Source of the DNA: JBCBJX01 sp038522735
Lineage (GTDB): Bacteria > Pseudomonadota > Alphaproteobacteria > Caulobacterales > Parvularculaceae
NCBI GenBank assembly: GCA_038522735.1
Contig: JBCBJX010000069.1
Location: 1 to 17,824, forward strand
Length of the DNA stretch: 17,824 bases
Direction of reading: 5' to 3'
This document shows positions 15,018 to 17,824 of the stretch, piece after piece. The notes beneath the pieces are model-generated. The model did no database searches, had not been told where the DNA came from, and saw only the letters and a list, made by a program, of their open reading frames with translations. Both the position numbers and the translations under genes were made by a program. Position 1 is the first letter of the stretch, and each line of letters starts with the position of its first letter.

Positions 15018-15832
15018 GCGAGGGCTTCGCCTCCGGCCTTTACGACGGCGTCGTCGTTCACGAACGGTTCAAGCCCGTCGCGCATCGGCTCGAGTACAAG
15101 GTCTTCTCTTTACTGATCGATCTTGATGAGGTCGCCGCCCTCGGCGAGCGGCTGAAGCGGTTCTCCGCCGGCCGCTTCAACCTCTTCTCGTTTCATGAGA
15201 AGGACCATGGGCCGAAGCCGGGGGACCTTGAGGGCGGTCTCAAGGCGCATGTGGAGGGGCTGCTCGCCGAGGCGGGGATCGCCCACGGCGGGCCTGTCCG
15301 GCTTCTCTGCTACCCGCGCGTGCTCGGCTACGTCTTCAATCCGCTGACGGTCTATTTCTGCCATGACTGCGCTGAGCGGCTGACCGCGGTCCTCTACGAG
15401 GTCTCCAACACCTTCGGCGGCCGGCACTCCTATCTCATCCCGGTCGAGGGGCTGGAGAACGGCCGCGTCCGGCAGGCGGCGGGGAAGCGGTTCCACGTTT
15501 CGCCCTTCATGGAGATGGACGCCCGCTACGCCTTCGACATTGCGCCGCCGACGGCGGGCGACGGCGGCGCCGTGCGCGTGCGCATCGACCAGTCGGACGC
15601 AGACGGGCCGCTCCTCATGGCGCTGTTCGCCGGCGAGCGGCGGGAGCTGACGGACGCCGAGCTGACGCGCCAATGGCGCGCGCATCCGCTGATGACCTTG
15701 AAGATCATCGCCGGCATCCACTGGGAAGCCTGGAAGCTCTGGCGCAAGGGTCTCAAGCTGGTGTCGGGGGAGACCCCGCGCGACCCGGTGACCGTGGTCG
15801 CTGGGCAACGCCTCGACCCGATCTCTAAATGA
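15014..15832 (+). CDS. DUF1365 family protein
   Basis: A protein of 272 aa, the usual length for DUF1365. I chose TTG at 15014 (TTGA overlap with the upstream stop) because GGAGGAG at 15002-15008 is a strong ribosome-binding site 5 nt before it, and the family's opening LYDGVVVHERFKPVAHRLEYKVF starts at residue 9. Further family landmarks are LCYPRVLGYVFNPLTVYFC, SNTFGGRHSYLIPV, KRFHVSPFMEMDARYAF and the C-terminal HPLMTLKIIAGIHWEAWKLW. The biochemical role is not firmly established. Genetic association with COG2907 proteins suggests a step in acyl-chain modification. The C-terminal HPLMTLK... segment is somewhat hydrophobic and could touch the membrane. The frame remains open upstream to 14915, but that stretch lies inside the previous gene and is not needed. 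Confidence 0.92.
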   Translation: MSEGFASGLYDGVVVHERFKPVAHRLEYKVFSLLIDLDEVAALGERLKRFSAGRFNLFSFHEKDHGPKPGDLEGGLKAHVEGLLAEAGIAHGGPVRLLCYPRVLGYVFNPLTVYFCHDCAERLTAVLYEVSNTFGGRHSYLIPVEGLENGRVRQAAGKRFHVSPFMEMDARYAFDIAPPTAGDGGAVRVRIDQSDADGPLLMALFAGERRELTDAELTRQWRAHPLMTLKIIAGIHWEAWKLWRKGLKLVSGETPRDPVTVVAGQRLDPISK

Positions 15833-15856
15833 TAATGAAAGTGAGATTGACTCGCA
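15830..15856 (+). promoter_or_regulatory. possible iron-responsive (Fur-like) operator upstream of the receptor
   Basis: TGATAATGAAAGTGAGATTG followed by ACTCGCA resembles the GATAAT-hexamer arrays and the TGATAAT...TTCTCA-like boxes seen before siderophore receptors. Against the 19-nt E. coli Fur consensus, 15831-15849 matches 12 positions. It begins on the stop codon of the DUF1365 gene. Alphaproteobacteria may use Irr or RirA instead of Fur, so the regulator is uncertain. Confidence 0.35.
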
Positions 15857-15864
15857 AGTAGTTC

Positions 15865-15902
15865 GGGGGGTAGCTGATTGCGTCGCAATCGCAGGTCCCC
15901 CC
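15865..15902 (+). terminator. G6/C6 hairpin with nested palindrome before the receptor
   Basis: GGGGGG (15865-15870) can pair with CCCCCC (15897-15902). Nested inside is the perfect repeat GATTGCG-T-CGCAATC (15876-15890). The right arm is followed by TTTGTC. It could terminate the COG2907-DUF1365 transcript or act as a leader or attenuator for the receptor, since a Fur-like site lies upstream of it. The G-tract could also be part of the receptor's ribosome-binding site. Confidence 0.45.
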
Positions 15903-15903
15903 T

Positions 15904-17824
15904 TTGTCGTATCTTTCTTTCGCGTCTGCAGCCGCAGTCGTCGTCGCGTCCTCCGCCTTCGCCCATGAAGCCCCCGCCGCATCCGACCCGATCTTGAAAG
16001 TCGACGACCGGATCGTCGTCGAGGGCGAATACCGGCCGCGCGAGACGTCGACGGCGATGAAGACGCCGACTCTGCTGATCGACATTCCGCAGAGCCTCTC
16101 GATTTTCAGCCGCGAGCAGATCGACGACCAGGCGCTGAGGGATATCGGCGACGTCCTGCGCTACACGCCGGGCGCTTCCATCGGCCAGGGCGAGGGACAC
16201 CGCGACCAGATAACCATCCGCGGGCAGAACACGACGGCCGACTTCTTCATCGACGGCGTGCGGGACGACGTCCAGTACTTCCGGCCGCTTTACAATCTCG
16301 AGCGCATCGAAATCCTGCGCGGGGCGAACGCTCTCATTTTCGGGCGCGGCGGCGGCGGCGGGGTGATCAACCGCGTCACGAAAACGCCGGATACGGACGC
16401 AGGCTTCGAAACCCTGACGGCGGGCGGCGACACGTTCGGCGCGGCCTCGGCGGCGATCGATCTCAACCAGCCCCTGAACGACGGGACCGCCGTTCGCCTG
16501 AACGCCTTCTACGAGCGGCTCGACAATCACCGGGACGAGTTCGAGGGCGACCGGTTCGCGGTCAATCCGACGTTCTCGACGGAACTGACGCCGTCGACGA
16601 CGCTCCTTCTTTCCTATGAGTTCGTCTATGACGACCGCGTCGTCGACCGCGGCGTTCCCTCGCAGAACGGACGCCCGCTCGAGGGTTTCGACGAGACGTT
16701 CTTCGGCGACCCGGACGCGAACAGGACGGACCTCGCGGCGCACATCGCCCGGGCCCGGATCGACCATGACTTCAATGACGCCTGGTCCGTCAACGGAACG
16801 GTGCAGTACGCCGATTACGACAAGCTCTACCAGAACCTCTTCCCCGTCGCGAGCGACGTCGCGGGCGGTTTCGTGACCCTCGACGGCTATCGCGACGCGA
16901 CCGACCGCCAGAACCTCATTGTCCAGACGAACCTTATCGGGGAGGTCGCGACAGGCCTCGCCACGCACACGCTCCTCTTCGGCGTCGAATACGGCGACCA
17001 GCAGACGGAGAACAGCCGCCGCGACGTCCTTTTCGAGGACAGCGCCGACGACCAGATCACCTTCGCCTTCACCGATCCGCTAGCGATCCCCGCGTTCTCG
17101 TTCCCGGTCTTCAACCGCGATCGCGACTCCGACGTCGAGTTTTTCTCCGCCTACGCCCAGGACCAGATCGCCCTCGGCGAGCGCGTCATTCTCGTCGGCG
17201 GCGTGCGCTACGACCGCTTCGAGATCGACGTCACGGACCGCATCGCGGCGGCCGCTGGCGGCGATGGGCTCCTTGCGCGTACGGACGAGCGCCTGTCGCC
17301 GCGCGGCGGGATCATCCTGAAGCCGCTCGCGAACCTTTCCTTTTACGGAAGTTATTCCCAGTCCTTCCTGCCGCGCTCGGGCGACCAGTTCCTGACGCTC
17401 TCGCCGTCGTCCGAGGCTCTGGAGCCGGAAAAATTCGAAAATCTGGAGGCGGGCGTCAAATGGGATGTGGCGCAGGGTCTCTCGGTCACCGCCGCCGTCT
17501 TCCGTCTGGAGCGCGACAGCGGCACGACCGTCGATCCGAACGACCCGGATTCGACGATCCTCATCTCGTCGCAGACGGACGGGATCGAGTTGCAGATCGC
17601 CGGCGAGATCACCCCCCGCTGGAGCGTCGTCGGCGGCTACAGCTATCTCGACGCCCGCGAGGACGGCCGGGTCGTCGGCGGCGTCTCCGCCAACCGGACC
17701 CTCGCCCAGGTTCCCGAACACATGGTCTCCCTCTGGAATCGCGTCGAAGCGACGGAGAAGCTCGGCTTCGGCCTCGGCGTCACCCATCAGGCCGCTCAAT
17801 TCGCCTCGATCTCCGGCGCCGTCG
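15904..17824 (+). CDS. TonB-dependent siderophore receptor (3' end outside window)
   Basis: An outer-membrane receptor, 640 codons visible of an expected 700-750, so the end of the barrel is missing. The only usual start codon in frame ahead of the signal peptide is TTG 15904. TAG stops lie in frame at 15859 and 15871. The signal peptide lacks basic residues and probably ends ASSAFA-HEA. A TonB box-like DRIVVEG follows. The plug begins near residue 60 (IDIPQSLSIFSREQI) and has ALRDIGDVLRYTPG, ITIRGQN, DFFIDGVRDDVQYFR, LERIEILRGANALIFGRGGGGGVINRVTK. This is the siderophore-receptor type, closest by eye to Fiu-like catecholate receptors. Barrel strands follow, with GVRYDRFEIDV, LSPRGGIILKPL and SYSQSFLPRSGDQF. 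Ligand unknown. Iron-regulated expression is likely from family and the upstream motif. Confidence 0.92.
   Translation, partial: MSYLSFASAAAVVVASSAFAHEAPAASDPILKVDDRIVVEGEYRPRETSTAMKTPTLLIDIPQSLSIFSREQIDDQALRDIGDVLRYTPGASIGQGEGHRDQITIRGQNTTADFFIDGVRDDVQYFRPLYNLERIEILRGANALIFGRGGGGGVINRVTKTPDTDAGFETLTAGGDTFGAASAAIDLNQPLNDGTAVRLNAFYERLDNHRDEFEGDRFAVNPTFSTELTPSTTLLLSYEFVYDDRVVDRGVPSQNGRPLEGFDETFFGDPDANRTDLAAHIARARIDHDFNDAWSVNGTVQYADYDKLYQNLFPVASDVAGGFVTLDGYRDATDRQNLIVQTNLIGEVATGLATHTLLFGVEYGDQQTENSRRDVLFEDSADDQITFAFTDPLAIPAFSFPVFNRDRDSDVEFFSAYAQDQIALGERVILVGGVRYDRFEIDVTDRIAAAAGGDGLLARTDERLSPRGGIILKPLANLSFYGSYSQSFLPRSGDQFLTLSPSSEALEPEKFENLEAGVKWDVAQGLSVTAAVFRLERDSGTTVDPNDPDSTILISSQTDGIELQIAGEITPRWSVVGGYSYLDAREDGRVVGGVSANRTLAQVPEHMVSLWNRVEATEKLGFGLGVTHQAAQFASISGAV

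Noticed and set aside
15526..16968. A 480-codon minus-strand open frame
   Set aside because: It is opposite the DUF1365 end and the receptor plug, whose conserved motifs on the plus strand are unmistakable.

Overview
The window is high-GC DNA (about two thirds G+C by eye) with tightly packed genes and frequent GTG/TTG starts. The gene content points to an alphaproteobacterium: a PleC/DivJ/PdhS-type sensor kinase, an ECF11-type sigma factor with a ChrR anti-sigma factor, and a class-C beta-lactamase-fold hydrolase with an alphaproteobacterial look. A Caulobacterales or Parvularculales relative is my guess. The sequence contains no rRNA, tRNA, CRISPR, IS element or phage gene, so it reads as ordinary chromosome. 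No gap between genes exceeds about 300 bases.

Layout. (1) 1-2124 (+): an OmpR-type response regulator and its membrane histidine kinase, separated by 3 nt. (2) 2265-2549 (+): an HU-type nucleoid protein as a single gene. (3) 2805-6936 (+): three translationally coupled genes (ATGA and GTGA overlaps) encoding a degenerate FAD oxidoreductase-like protein, an intact COG1233 (phytoene-dehydrogenase-like) oxidoreductase, and a GcvT-like folate-binding protein. (4) 8725-6941 (-): an orphan PAS/HisKA kinase, convergent with the operon. (5) 8924-10699 (+): a CPA2/Kef-type cation:proton antiporter with a TrkA-N domain. (6) 12121-10709 (-): a membrane-anchored serine hydrolase. (7) 13458-12197 (-): rpoE-chrR, overlapping by 4 nt. 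(8) 13635-15832 (+): a COG2907 flavoprotein and a DUF1365 protein, overlapping by 4 nt and divergent from rpoE-chrR. (9) 15904-end (+): a TonB-dependent siderophore receptor, cut by the window edge.

How the genes may work together. RpoE-ChrR is known in Rhodobacter sphaeroides as the singlet-oxygen response switch, and COG2907/DUF1365 genes often sit beside it. They probably modify membrane lipids as part of that response. A candidate promoter with the TGATCC -35 element lies upstream of rpoE. The usual third partner, a cyclopropane-fatty-acid-synthase-like methyltransferase, is absent here, and the siderophore receptor follows directly.

Most interesting points. The three-gene flavin/folate operon carries one apparently FAD-incompetent paralogue next to a competent one. 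The receptor's 5' end is the second: in the sequence as given it has only a poor TTG start, but one extra C in a six-C tract would restore a TTG-initiated signal peptide with a basic n-region. That suggests either phase variation or a sequencing or assembly indel.
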